This document shows positions 1 to 6,285 of a DNA stretch of 6,719 nt, piece by piece. The notes under the pieces were generated by a model. The model did not search any database. It saw nothing but the letters and a program-made list of their open reading frames with translations, and was not told where the DNA came from. How positions within the stretch are numbered: position 1 is the first letter of the stretch; every line of letters starts with the position of its first letter. Source of the DNA: an uncultured Saprospiraceae bacterium (GTDB lineage: Bacteria; Bacteroidota; Bacteroidia; Chitinophagales; Saprospiraceae); contig CALBVQ010000105.1 of NCBI GenBank assembly GCA_937969485.1, positions 1 to 6,719 of the forward strand. The letters are read 5' to 3'. The position numbers and the translations under genes were made by a program.

Positions 1-1012
1 TGATATTAAAGGAGATAAGCTAGAAATTACGGCGACAAATCTGGAGAACACGATTGTTACTACTATGGATGTGAGTGCAGACGAGGATATTCGTATCGCA
101 ATCCCTGCTAAAATCTTGATTGAGACAATGAAGACTTTACCTGAACAACCAGTAACTTTCGATATCAATGCCGATAACTTTGCGATCGAATTAACAACTG
201 CATTCGGTAAGTACAAACTAGCTGGTGACAACCCTGAAGAATTTCCAGAAACATCAACAAATAGCGATACGGAAAGCTTTTCTCTTTCTGGTAAGACAAT
301 AGAAAGTGCAATTACCAAAACAATCTTTGCAACAAGTAATGATGAGTTAAGACTTGCAATGATGGGTGTTTACATGCAAATCGATTTCAATACGGTTACC
401 TTTGTAGCTACTGATGCGCATAAATTGGTTAAGTATCAATTTGGGGGGATCGAAAGTGATCAAACGGCAACTATGATCTTGCCTAAGAAAGGTCTTACAT
501 TGCTAAAGAATTCAATATCTGGCGGTGACGACGTAAAAATCTCATTCAACCAAAAGAATATTTTCTTCGAATTTGAAAATACAATGATCATCTGTCGATT
601 GATCGACGCTAAATACCCTGATTACAACTCTGTAATTCCACTAGAGAATCCACAGATATTAAAAGTAAATAGAACTGACTTGATTAATTCCTTACGTAGA
701 ATTAATATTTACGCTAACAAAACGACGAATCAAGCCGTATTCAACTTAAGTGAAAAATCACTGACTATATCGACGCAAGATCTGGACTTTAGCAACGAAG
801 CAACAGAGCAAGTGGCTTGTGAGTACATGGGAGAACCGATGAGCATAGGTTTCAACGTTAAGTTTTTAGCAGAAATGCTAAGTGTGATGGGAACCAAAGA
901 AATTGAAATCCAAATGTCTACACCTAATAGACCAGGAATTCTAGTTCCATCTGACCAAAAGGAAAATGAAGATTTATTAATGCTTGTTATGCCACTAATG
1001 GCAAGTTACTAA
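1..1012 (+). CDS. dnaN: DNA polymerase III subunit beta (sliding clamp), 5' end cut by window edge
   Basis: This is the ring-shaped processivity clamp that tethers DNA polymerase III and other partners to DNA in the cytoplasm. The frame is open from base 2 (base 1 is the end of a split codon), giving 336 visible residues; the family is usually about 366-375, so roughly 35 N-terminal residues lie outside. The ATG at 65 is internal, because the 21 codons before it already read as clamp sequence (KLEITATNLE, like the family's LxLxATDLE stretch). Visible landmarks are TFVATDAHKL at residues 133-142 (domain 2), LIDAKYPDYNSVIP at 200-213 (the family's LxDxxFPDYxxVxP), and a C-terminus containing PGILVPSDQKEN and ending near VMPLM, equivalent to E. 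coli VMPMRL. From family structure, the end of domain 1 and all of domains 2 and 3 are present. The gene lies one base before nadD, so the two are probably co-transcribed. Identity is secure. Confidence 0.97.
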   Translation, partial: DIKGDKLEITATNLENTIVTTMDVSADEDIRIAIPAKILIETMKTLPEQPVTFDINADNFAIELTTAFGKYKLAGDNPEEFPETSTNSDTESFSLSGKTIESAITKTIFATSNDELRLAMMGVYMQIDFNTVTFVATDAHKLVKYQFGGIESDQTATMILPKKGLTLLKNSISGGDDVKISFNQKNIFFEFENTMIICRLIDAKYPDYNSVIPLENPQILKVNRTDLINSLRRINIYANKTTNQAVFNLSEKSLTISTQDLDFSNEATEQVACEYMGEPMSIGFNVKFLAEMLSVMGTKEIEIQMSTPNRPGILVPSDQKENEDLLMLVMPLMASY

Positions 1013-1013
1013 A

Positions 1014-1589
1014 ATGAAGATTGGCTTATTTTTTGGGTCGTTCAATCCGGTTCATGTTGGGCACATGATTATCGCCAACTATATGGCGCAATACAGTTCC
1101 TTAGATCAAGTGTGGATGGTAGTAAGTCCCCACAATCCTCATAAAAAGCGAAATACATTAGCAAACGATTATGACCGCCTGCATCTAGTAAATCTAGCAA
1201 TAGGCGAAAACAAGGCAATACAACCGAGCAATATTGAGTTCTCTTTACCAAAACCCTCATATACGATCGACACATTGACTTACTTGAAAGAGAAATACCC
1301 AGCACATAACTTTGTACTGATCATGGGTGGAGACAATCTAGGGACATTCCACAAGTGGAAAAACTATGAGAAAATCTTAGAAAATCATGAACTATTTGTA
1401 TACCAAAGGCCAAGTTACGACCTGGGAGAATTACAGGATCATGAAAAAGTCACGATCTTTGAAGCACCTTTAATGCAGATTTCCAGTTCTTACATTAGAA
1501 AGCAGATCAAGGCAGGTTTTTCTATAGATTATCTGGTAACAGAAAGTGTAAAAAGACATATTGAGGAAGCGGGAATGTATAAAAACTAG
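1014..1589 (+). CDS. nadD: Nicotinate-nucleotide adenylyltransferase
   Basis: This cytoplasmic enzyme of NAD biosynthesis joins nicotinate mononucleotide and ATP to give deamido-NAD and pyrophosphate. The protein has 191 residues, normal for bacterial NadD. The nucleotidyltransferase signature is intact: GSFNPVHVGH at residues 8-17, with the HxGH motif at 14-17, and the second ATP-binding signature ISSSYIRK at 156-163. SYTIDTL at 82-88 and MGGDNL at 104-109 are typical NadD segments that separate it from the related phosphopantetheine adenylyltransferase. The ATG comes one base after the dnaN stop and places the signature at the expected distance from the N-terminus. No Shine-Dalgarno sequence is evident, as is usual in Bacteroidetes, so translation may be coupled to dnaN. 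The downstream gene begins two bases after its stop. Confidence 0.96.
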   Translation: MKIGLFFGSFNPVHVGHMIIANYMAQYSSLDQVWMVVSPHNPHKKRNTLANDYDRLHLVNLAIGENKAIQPSNIEFSLPKPSYTIDTLTYLKEKYPAHNFVLIMGGDNLGTFHKWKNYEKILENHELFVYQRPSYDLGELQDHEKVTIFEAPLMQISSSYIRKQIKAGFSIDYLVTESVKRHIEEAGMYKN

Positions 1590-1591
1590 AC

Positions 1592-3061
1592 ATGAGTAAT
1601 AAAATACCAAGTATACTTGTATTGTGTTTAATTGGATTGTTTGGCCAATCAGCGTCAGTGAATACTATAATCAACGACGCCAAGCCGACGCCAATGCAAT
1701 GCTTAAACAATTACGTGAGTTTTGTTAATGAAAGCGTTCATGGGATGGTGATTGTCCATAGGTTAATGGAAAATTACAATCAGGAATTAAACAAATATGT
1801 CGATCTAGAAGGATACCAGATAAATAACTTTGGAAATAAAGATTTACCGCGTAACATATTTGAAGATCCAGACGAGTGGTTTTATAAGATTAGCCCTTGG
1901 GAGTGGTATGAAATTGCGGTTGATGGAAGCCAGTATTTGCCGAGTAGTGATAGCAAATCTCTAAATCGTTTAGCAGGAGGCTTACGCCAAAAGTTAGTAC
2001 GGATTAATCAGATACGATTTGACCTAGATCAATTCCTCGCAACAAATGATATGACTGAAATTGAAAACGTACGAAAGGTTTATCAATTTTTAGAGGAAGG
2101 GACAGAGTTGTATGATTCTTTTTACGAAGAGCAGACCAAAATAGAGGTCGTTTTGATAAAATTATCACGGGACTACGGGTCAGTAGAGCCTGAAATGGCC
2201 GATCTGGTGAGAGTAATGGAAAAGTCGTGGAGTGCTTCAAAGAATATTTTGCGCTCTGTAAGATACAAGAAGGAAGAAATGTTATCTGGTCAAATCAATA
2301 GATTAGAGACTGAAATATCAATTTTAAAGGCAATAGATCTTACAACACATCCTGTGGCAGGATTGAGAACTGCTAAAAATTTGAGAGCATGGGAGCGGAC
2401 TAAGAATAAACTTAAGACGTTAAGGGATCGTACGGTAGATTTGGTGGAGACTGCGGAGGTTCCAAAGGAGTATAAGTATTATGGTAAATTTTATTATTAC
2501 CATAATGCGGTGTTGGTGAATCAACTAAATCGATACGGAAGTGGCTTTGTAAATGAAATGAATGAAATCATTAAAAGTCTCGGGTTAAATGTCCTGTTTA
2601 AAACCGAAGAACCACACTTTTATCAAGTCATTTATCCAAAGAAACTAATAGAAGATGATGTAATTGCAAGTTCCGATGATAACATTAAAGTAATTCCAAA
2701 GAAGCTGAAAGATAGAGAAATCATAAAATCATCTCGTGTTATTAAAATCGATACAACGGTGTTTGAAATTAATCTATACGATCACAAAATTCAAGATGGT
2801 GATATTGTATCAATAAATTTCAATGGCGACTGGATCCTAGAAAATCATTCATTAGAAGGTTCACCAACAACCATTAAGGTGAAAATGAATTTAGAAGGTA
2901 AAAACTACTTACTTTTACACGCGATCAACGAAGGAAGAAATCCGCCAAATACAATGGCATTGTCTTACAACTACAAGGGTGAAAAACAAACAATCACTTT
3001 GAGTTCGAATCTAGCGGAGAGTGAGATGATTGAGATTCAGTATGATGGAGGTGGGGAGTAA
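1592..3061 (+). CDS. Predicted secreted protein of unknown function with helical middle and C-terminal beta domain
   Basis: I do not recognise a named family for this 489-residue protein. Residues 1-22 look like a Sec signal peptide: a short basic start (Lys4), a hydrophobic core at about 6-18, and SAS before a plausible cleavage after residue 22. Cys12 lies inside the hydrophobic core and there is no lipobox, so a lipoprotein is unlikely. Residues about 35-290 are rich in charged and amphipathic stretches and probably helical; 222-285 could form a coiled coil. Aromatic-rich patches occur at 96-106 (WFYKISPWEWY) and 294-304. Residues about 386-484 form a predicted beta domain with DGDIVSINFNG (402-412) and EGRNPPNTMAL (447-457). 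I recall this pattern at the C-termini of other secreted Bacteroidetes proteins; that is recollection, not a search result. The likely location is periplasm or cell surface. The start lies two bases after nadD, so it is probably operonic with dnaN and nadD, but the context gives no clear function. Confidence 0.88.
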   Translation: MSNKIPSILVLCLIGLFGQSASVNTIINDAKPTPMQCLNNYVSFVNESVHGMVIVHRLMENYNQELNKYVDLEGYQINNFGNKDLPRNIFEDPDEWFYKISPWEWYEIAVDGSQYLPSSDSKSLNRLAGGLRQKLVRINQIRFDLDQFLATNDMTEIENVRKVYQFLEEGTELYDSFYEEQTKIEVVLIKLSRDYGSVEPEMADLVRVMEKSWSASKNILRSVRYKKEEMLSGQINRLETEISILKAIDLTTHPVAGLRTAKNLRAWERTKNKLKTLRDRTVDLVETAEVPKEYKYYGKFYYYHNAVLVNQLNRYGSGFVNEMNEIIKSLGLNVLFKTEEPHFYQVIYPKKLIEDDVIASSDDNIKVIPKKLKDREIIKSSRVIKIDTTVFEINLYDHKIQDGDIVSINFNGDWILENHSLEGSPTTIKVKMNLEGKNYLLLHAINEGRNPPNTMALSYNYKGEKQTITLSSNLAESEMIEIQYDGGGE

Positions 3062-3148
3062 GACCAATTCTGTTTTAAGGTTTCACTTTATTTTCAAGAA
3101 TTATTAAATCAAGTACAAGGCAGAAAACGCAAGGTAGCCTTAGCTATC

Positions 3149-3349
3149 ATGAGTATTTCTAACGAAGTAATTGCTTTTATAAACTTGAAAATATGCGAAA
3201 TTCTAAAACAAAATTGGTATAAGACAAGGTGGAACATCATAGTCCTATTGGAATCAATGTCAATTAAATATTGGGATTTTTCTCATTTATCATTTGAAGG
3301 AGCAACTAAATTCACTGCTACTATAGTAGAAAACTTTCTAAAAGACTAA
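3149..3349 (+). CDS. Doubtful small ORF, 66 residues, unknown
   Basis: An ATG-started frame of 66 residues, not recognised as any family. It lies in the same frame as the secreted-protein gene that ends at 3061, and the frame stays open across the whole interval 3062-3349 (95 sense codons), although the only normal start codon is the ATG at 3149. The predicted protein has no clear signal peptide, zinc-binding cysteines or helix-turn-helix; it has hydrophobic stretches near residues 7-14 and 29-34 and four aromatic residues around 41-45. Base composition is poorer in G+C than in the genes to the left. It may be a real small gene, the decayed tail of a larger or mobile gene, or chance. No ribosome binding site supports the start, though that is common in this phylum. 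Confidence 0.3.
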   Translation: MSISNEVIAFINLKICEILKQNWYKTRWNIIVLLESMSIKYWDFSHLSFEGATKFTATIVENFLKD

Positions 3350-3378
3350 TCTCCTGTAATAGACAAACGTAAGATTTA

Positions 3379-3396
3379 GAAATAGTGATTTATTTC
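3379..3396. repeat. 6-bp inverted repeat, AT-rich hairpin
   Basis: The arm gaaata at 3379-3384 is complementary to tatttc at 3391-3396, with a 6-base loop. It overlaps the left arm of the hairpin at 3394-3415 by three bases, so the two stems cannot both be fully formed. It is weak on its own and is listed because it forms part of the cluster. Confidence 0.3.
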
Positions 3397-3415
3397 GTAA
3401 GATGATACTTACGAA
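3394..3415. terminator. 8-bp perfect hairpin at the convergent gene ends, candidate terminator
   Basis: The arm ttcgtaag (3394-3401) and the arm cttacgaa (3408-3415) form a perfect 8-bp stem with the 6-base loop atgata. It overlaps the stop codon of the - strand glycosyltransferase (bases 3409-3411) and lies about 45 bases past the small ORF. Its position between convergent genes suits a shared terminator. Against this, no T-run follows the stem on either strand, so a classical Rho-independent terminator is not shown. The sequence cgtaagat is also repeated directly at 3368-3375 and 3396-3403. Confidence 0.4.
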
Positions 3416-4524
3416 GGGAGATTAGAAATAATCTCATAGATTGAATTTGCAATTTTACGGTCATCAAATTCATTTAAGACTTTCTGCCTTCCATATGCTC
3501 CCATTTCAGAAGCTTGTAAAGGACTTAATGCAATAAATTTTCTCATTGCCTCAGCAAGAGAAGAGCTACTTTTGGCCTCAGCCAAAAAACCATTCTTATT
3601 TTCTTCAACAGCCTCTCTGCATCCAGCAACATTAGTTGTTATTACGGGCTTACCCATTGCCATTCCCTCTGTAATTGTGCGAGGAATCGCCTCTCTGTAA
3701 CTTGGTAATACAATGCAACTACTTTCCTTGATAAACTTGCGCACGTCCCTGTGAAAACCGTGATATTCAATAAATTCTCGATTTACCCAGTTTGCTAATT
3801 TATCCTTATCAATTGCTGCTGGATTGTCAGGATCAAGATCACCCACAACCCAAAACTTGATACTCTTATTTTCTCTCTTTATTACTTGTGCCGCTTCGAC
3901 AAATTCCTTAATACCTTTATCATACAATAAACGGCCGATAAAAGTAAAAACTATCGAATCCTCAGAACTTCTTCGTTTCTGGGGCTTATAAAAACCAACA
4001 TCTACACCACACCCTTTAATAGAAATACCCTTACCATTCTTAATAATATTACGCTGTTCGAATAATTCCCTATCAGCAATATTTTCAAAAATCACTCTTT
4101 TATGAAATCCGGTTGTCATTTTATATAAAAAAGAAGTAATTTTCTGAATAAACCCAGAATGTATAAATGGATAGCCTAAACCTGTAACAATTGCGACTGA
4201 ATCTATTCTTTTGATTCGTGCAGCAATAGCTCCATAGATATTTGGCTTATTAGTGTAATGAATTATTAAATCTGGTTTAACTTGAGAATATCTCCTTATC
4301 AATTCCAGAATTAGCAAAAAATCTCGAAAAGGATTGGTACTATCTCGTCCCAGTGTTTTCAAACCAAAATGATTAATCCCAGGATATTTCTCTTTATATT
4401 CTAAATACTCGTCGACTGGCGCGATCACAGTGACCTCATGCCCTTCTTCCAAAAGTTTATTAATAATATTCTGTCGAAAATTATAAATATTCCACGTTGA
4501 ATTTGCTACAAGTGCTATTCGCAT
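3409..4524 (-). CDS. Family 4 glycosyltransferase (GT-B fold, PglA-like)
   Basis: A 371-residue retaining glycosyltransferase, probably acting at the cytoplasmic face of the inner membrane to add a sugar from a nucleotide donor to a lipid-linked chain. The N-terminal acceptor domain begins MRIALVANSTWNIYNFR and contains the loop GLGYPF at 115-120. The C-terminal donor-binding Rossmann half starts near residue 190 with FIGRLLYDKGI at 195-205. The EX7E motif of GT4 enzymes runs from Glu278 to Glu286 (EAIPRTITE), followed by GKPVITTNVAGCREAV. Overall layout resembles Campylobacter PglA, which adds GalNAc to undecaprenyl-diphospho-bacillosamine, but donor and acceptor cannot be read from sequence. 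It is the last gene of the - strand block, six bases after manC, and its stop codon lies inside an inverted repeat. Family assignment is strong, specificity unknown. Confidence 0.92.
   Translation of the reverse strand: MRIALVANSTWNIYNFRQNIINKLLEEGHEVTVIAPVDEYLEYKEKYPGINHFGLKTLGRDSTNPFRDFLLILELIRRYSQVKPDLIIHYTNKPNIYGAIAARIKRIDSVAIVTGLGYPFIHSGFIQKITSFLYKMTTGFHKRVIFENIADRELFEQRNIIKNGKGISIKGCGVDVGFYKPQKRRSSEDSIVFTFIGRLLYDKGIKEFVEAAQVIKRENKSIKFWVVGDLDPDNPAAIDKDKLANWVNREFIEYHGFHRDVRKFIKESSCIVLPSYREAIPRTITEGMAMGKPVITTNVAGCREAVEENKNGFLAEAKSSSSLAEAMRKFIALSPLQASEMGAYGRQKVLNEFDDRKIANSIYEIISNLPS
3418..3435. repeat. 7-bp hairpin with GAAA loop inside the end of the glycosyltransferase gene
   Basis: The arm gagatta (3418-3424) and the arm taatctc (3429-3435) form a perfect 7-bp stem around the loop gaaa on the + strand, which reads tttc on the - strand. 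It begins two bases beyond the hairpin at 3394-3415 and lies within coding sequence. The arm gagatta can instead pair with taatctc at 3347-3353, so two alternative folds compete for it. Confidence 0.4.
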
Positions 4525-4530
4525 CTAATT

Positions 4531-5595
4531 TTAGGCTTTCGGTTTCTTAAGTTGCGCTAAGACGGTCTTAACCTCTTGCTCATCGGATTTAGGATAAATT
4601 AATAAACCACCAGGCTCATCAACTACGATGTAGTCTTTCAATCCCTTTATTAAAACTAATTTGTCACTGTCAGTTCTAATCAAACAATTTTCAGAATCAC
4701 TGATATGTGTATGAGCCCCCAAGGTAATGACATCGTTCTCCCCTTCTCTTAAGTACGCATGCAAACTATTCCAAGTTCCTAAATCACTCCATCCAATATC
4801 CGAAGGAATAGTGTATACATTCTCAGCTTTCTCCAGTATGGCATAATCCACTGAAATACTAGGGGTATTAGGATAGACCTCATTAATATATTTCTGCTCT
4901 TCCTCAGAATTAAATTTATCAAGATCTTGCGATAACACGGAAATTATGTCAGGCGCATTTCTATTGAAAGACTGTATCAAATCTTCTGCTTTCCACACAA
5001 ATATACCAGCATTCCAAAAATAATTACCTGCCTCTAAATACTCTACTGCAGTTTCTTTATTGGGCTTCTCTCGAAACCTACTTACCTTCAGCACCTCCCT
5101 CTTATCCTCTTGATCTACCTCGATATAACCATAGCCTGTATCAGGTCTAGTTGGCTCTATTCCCAGAGTAACAATTGCATTATTACTTTCAACAAACTCA
5201 AGCGCCCGTTTTATCTTATTGACGAACACATCTGTTTTCAAAATCACTGCGTCTGACGGTGCAGTGACAAATATTGCATCCTTATTCTCAGCAAACAACC
5301 GAAGGGCCGTATAAGCAACACATGGTCCCGTATTATTTCTACTAGGCTCACATAATATATTTCGCTCAGGAATTTCAGGCAGATGTTCCATTACCTGTGA
5401 CTTATACTGTTGATTGGTAAGTATCAAAATTCTATCCGCAGAGACGATTTCTAGAAAACGATCAGTAGTTAATCTTAGTAATGACTTGCCTACCCCTAAA
5501 ATATCTAGGAATTGCTTCGGTGTATCTTCTGTAGAGGCTGGCCAAAATCTAGAACCAATTCCTCCTGCCATGATTGTAATGTAATGGTTACTCAT
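4531..5595 (-). CDS. manC: Mannose-1-phosphate guanylyltransferase, single-domain
   Basis: This cytoplasmic enzyme makes GDP-mannose and pyrophosphate from GTP and mannose 1-phosphate, supplying mannose or derived sugars such as fucose for surface polysaccharide. The protein has 354 residues. The nucleotidyltransferase signature GGIGSRFWPAS is at 11-21, followed by TPKQF at 25-29. Other ManC landmarks are GIEPTRPDTGYGYI at 145-158, FREKP at 174-178, NYFWNAGIFVW at 191-201, PSISVDYAILEKA at 245-257 and GWSDLGTW at 268-275. It stops after the nucleotidyltransferase and left-handed beta-helix part and lacks the C-terminal cupin phosphomannose isomerase domain of the 470-residue bifunctional enzymes, so fructose 6-phosphate must be isomerised by another protein. 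The ATG gives the expected short N-terminus. It lies six bases from each neighbour, so it is operonic. Confidence 0.94.
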   Translation of the reverse strand: MSNHYITIMAGGIGSRFWPASTEDTPKQFLDILGVGKSLLRLTTDRFLEIVSADRILILTNQQYKSQVMEHLPEIPERNILCEPSRNNTGPCVAYTALRLFAENKDAIFVTAPSDAVILKTDVFVNKIKRALEFVESNNAIVTLGIEPTRPDTGYGYIEVDQEDKREVLKVSRFREKPNKETAVEYLEAGNYFWNAGIFVWKAEDLIQSFNRNAPDIISVLSQDLDKFNSEEEQKYINEVYPNTPSISVDYAILEKAENVYTIPSDIGWSDLGTWNSLHAYLREGENDVITLGAHTHISDSENCLIRTDSDKLVLIKGLKDYIVVDEPGGLLIYPKSDEQEVKTVLAQLKKPKA

Positions 5596-5601
5596 ATTTT
5601 G

Positions 5602-6285
5602 TTAATCTGTGTTATTAATATTGTTACCTAAAACCAAAAGTGCAACAGAAGCTGAATGCTTCCACTTCAATTTGTATGAAATCATTGAAAACACATTCTC
5701 AAGGATTCTAAGAAAGGGAACGGAATGTAAATAATTATGTCCAATATAAACTGACTGTTGAAAAATAGAATATCCTAAATCAACATAATTATTAATTATC
5801 TTTTCATTAAATATATCAGTCCACAAATAATGTCCAATATATTTAGGCTCATTGTCAACATCTCGACTATTAATTTTCCTCAATATAAAGTCGCTCCAAT
5901 TCTCTGGAATCAATGAATTAATAATACTTGGAATTGATTTTCCGCAAGCAAAAAAATGAATTACTTTTCCATTTGGTTTTAGTAGACTCAAAGCCTTTCT
6001 GTGAAAATCAAAAGGATTCTCTACATGTTCCAGCACCATTTGACTGACAATAAAATCAAAACGCAAAGAAGTAGAATACTCTTCTAAAGTACAATTCACT
6101 TTATTACAGTGCTTTAACTTCGACAATTCCGAACCATCAGGATCCAAGCAATAATAATTCTTATTATTTGTTACACTTGGAAAAGCTCCTACTCCAACTT
6201 CCAAAATAAAAGCGTCTGCTGGTATAGTTGCAATCAGTTTCTCGTAATCATCATACGCTGAAATGAATGGCTTAACTTCAAGCAA
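5602..6285 (-). CDS. Class I SAM-dependent methyltransferase, TTG start
   Basis: A 227-residue methyltransferase of the Methyltransf_11/23 type. The SAM-binding motif I is LEVGVGAFPS at 28-37, the acidic strand-2 motif is YCLDPD at 45-50, the post-motif region FDFIVSQMVLEHVENPFDF is at 76-94, and LKPNGKV is at 102-108. The C-terminal half, which usually sets the substrate, is not recognisable. Its place between a polysaccharide-initiating transferase and manC suggests methylation of a sugar or sugar-nucleotide, but this is inference. The start is a TTG at 6285-6283 directly after the TAA of the upstream gene in the same frame. No in-frame ATG occurs until Met83, beyond motif I, and the next TTG, at residue 28, would remove the start of motif I. 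Sampled rows are about 28-32% G+C, lower than manC beside it. Confidence 0.85.
   Translation of the reverse strand: MLEVKPFISAYDDYEKLIATIPADAFILEVGVGAFPSVTNNKNYYCLDPDGSELSKLKHCNKVNCTLEEYSTSLRFDFIVSQMVLEHVENPFDFHRKALSLLKPNGKVIHFFACGKSIPSIINSLIPENWSDFILRKINSRDVDNEPKYIGHYLWTDIFNEKIINNYVDLGYSIFQQSVYIGHNYLHSVPFLRILENVFSMISYKLKWKHSASVALLVLGNNINNTD

Larger units (their letters stand above)
3062..3408. other. AT-rich convergent intergenic region
   Basis: This 347-base gap separates the last + strand gene from the last - strand gene. Its centre is clearly AT-rich: rows 3181-3240 and 3241-3300 are about 28% G+C by hand count, against roughly 37-40% in dnaN. It holds one doubtful small ORF (3149-3349). 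Its right end carries several inverted repeats that continue into the end of the glycosyltransferase gene. I see no tRNA, insertion-sequence terminal repeat, CRISPR repeat or Bacteroidetes-type promoter (TAnnTTTG) in it. Confidence 0.8.
3346..3425. repeat. Outer 9-bp inverted repeat around the convergence point
   Basis: The arm ctaatctcc at 3346-3354 is the exact reverse complement of ggagattag at 3417-3425. The left arm covers the stop codon of the small ORF, and the right arm lies in the last codons of the - strand glycosyltransferase. It encloses the 8-bp hairpin at 3394-3415, so a transcript could form a stem with an inner hairpin. Spacing between the arms is 62 bases. A role in bidirectional termination or in protecting mRNA 3' ends is inference. 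Confidence 0.5.

Noticed and set aside
175..182. TAACTTTG, matching the Bacteroidetes -7 promoter element TAnnTTTG (also at 1307-1314 and 1825-1832)
   Set aside because: All three copies are inside well-supported coding sequence of operonic genes, and I did not establish a paired upstream TTG element; such short matches are expected by chance.
1069..1305. 78-codon ORF on the - strand
   Set aside because: Lies wholly inside nadD on the opposite strand; nadD has full catalytic motifs and the antisense product resembles nothing.
1625..1630. Cys12 of the secreted protein as a lipoprotein lipidation site
   Set aside because: The cysteine sits within the hydrophobic core (ILVLCLIG) rather than after a lipobox, so a signal peptidase I site after residue 22 fits better.
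1522..1710. 62-codon ORF on the - strand
   Set aside because: Overlaps the end of nadD and the signal peptide of the next gene; a shadow of those coding frames.
2004..2240. 78-codon ORF on the - strand
   Set aside because: Entirely inside the secreted-protein gene on the opposite strand, with no recognisable features.
3119..3200. Resemblance of GRKRKVALAIM to the C-terminal region of IS110-family transposases
   Set aside because: Only a few residues match, the usual MRKL continuation is missing, and the following 60 residues do not fit; no terminal repeats or target duplications are visible.
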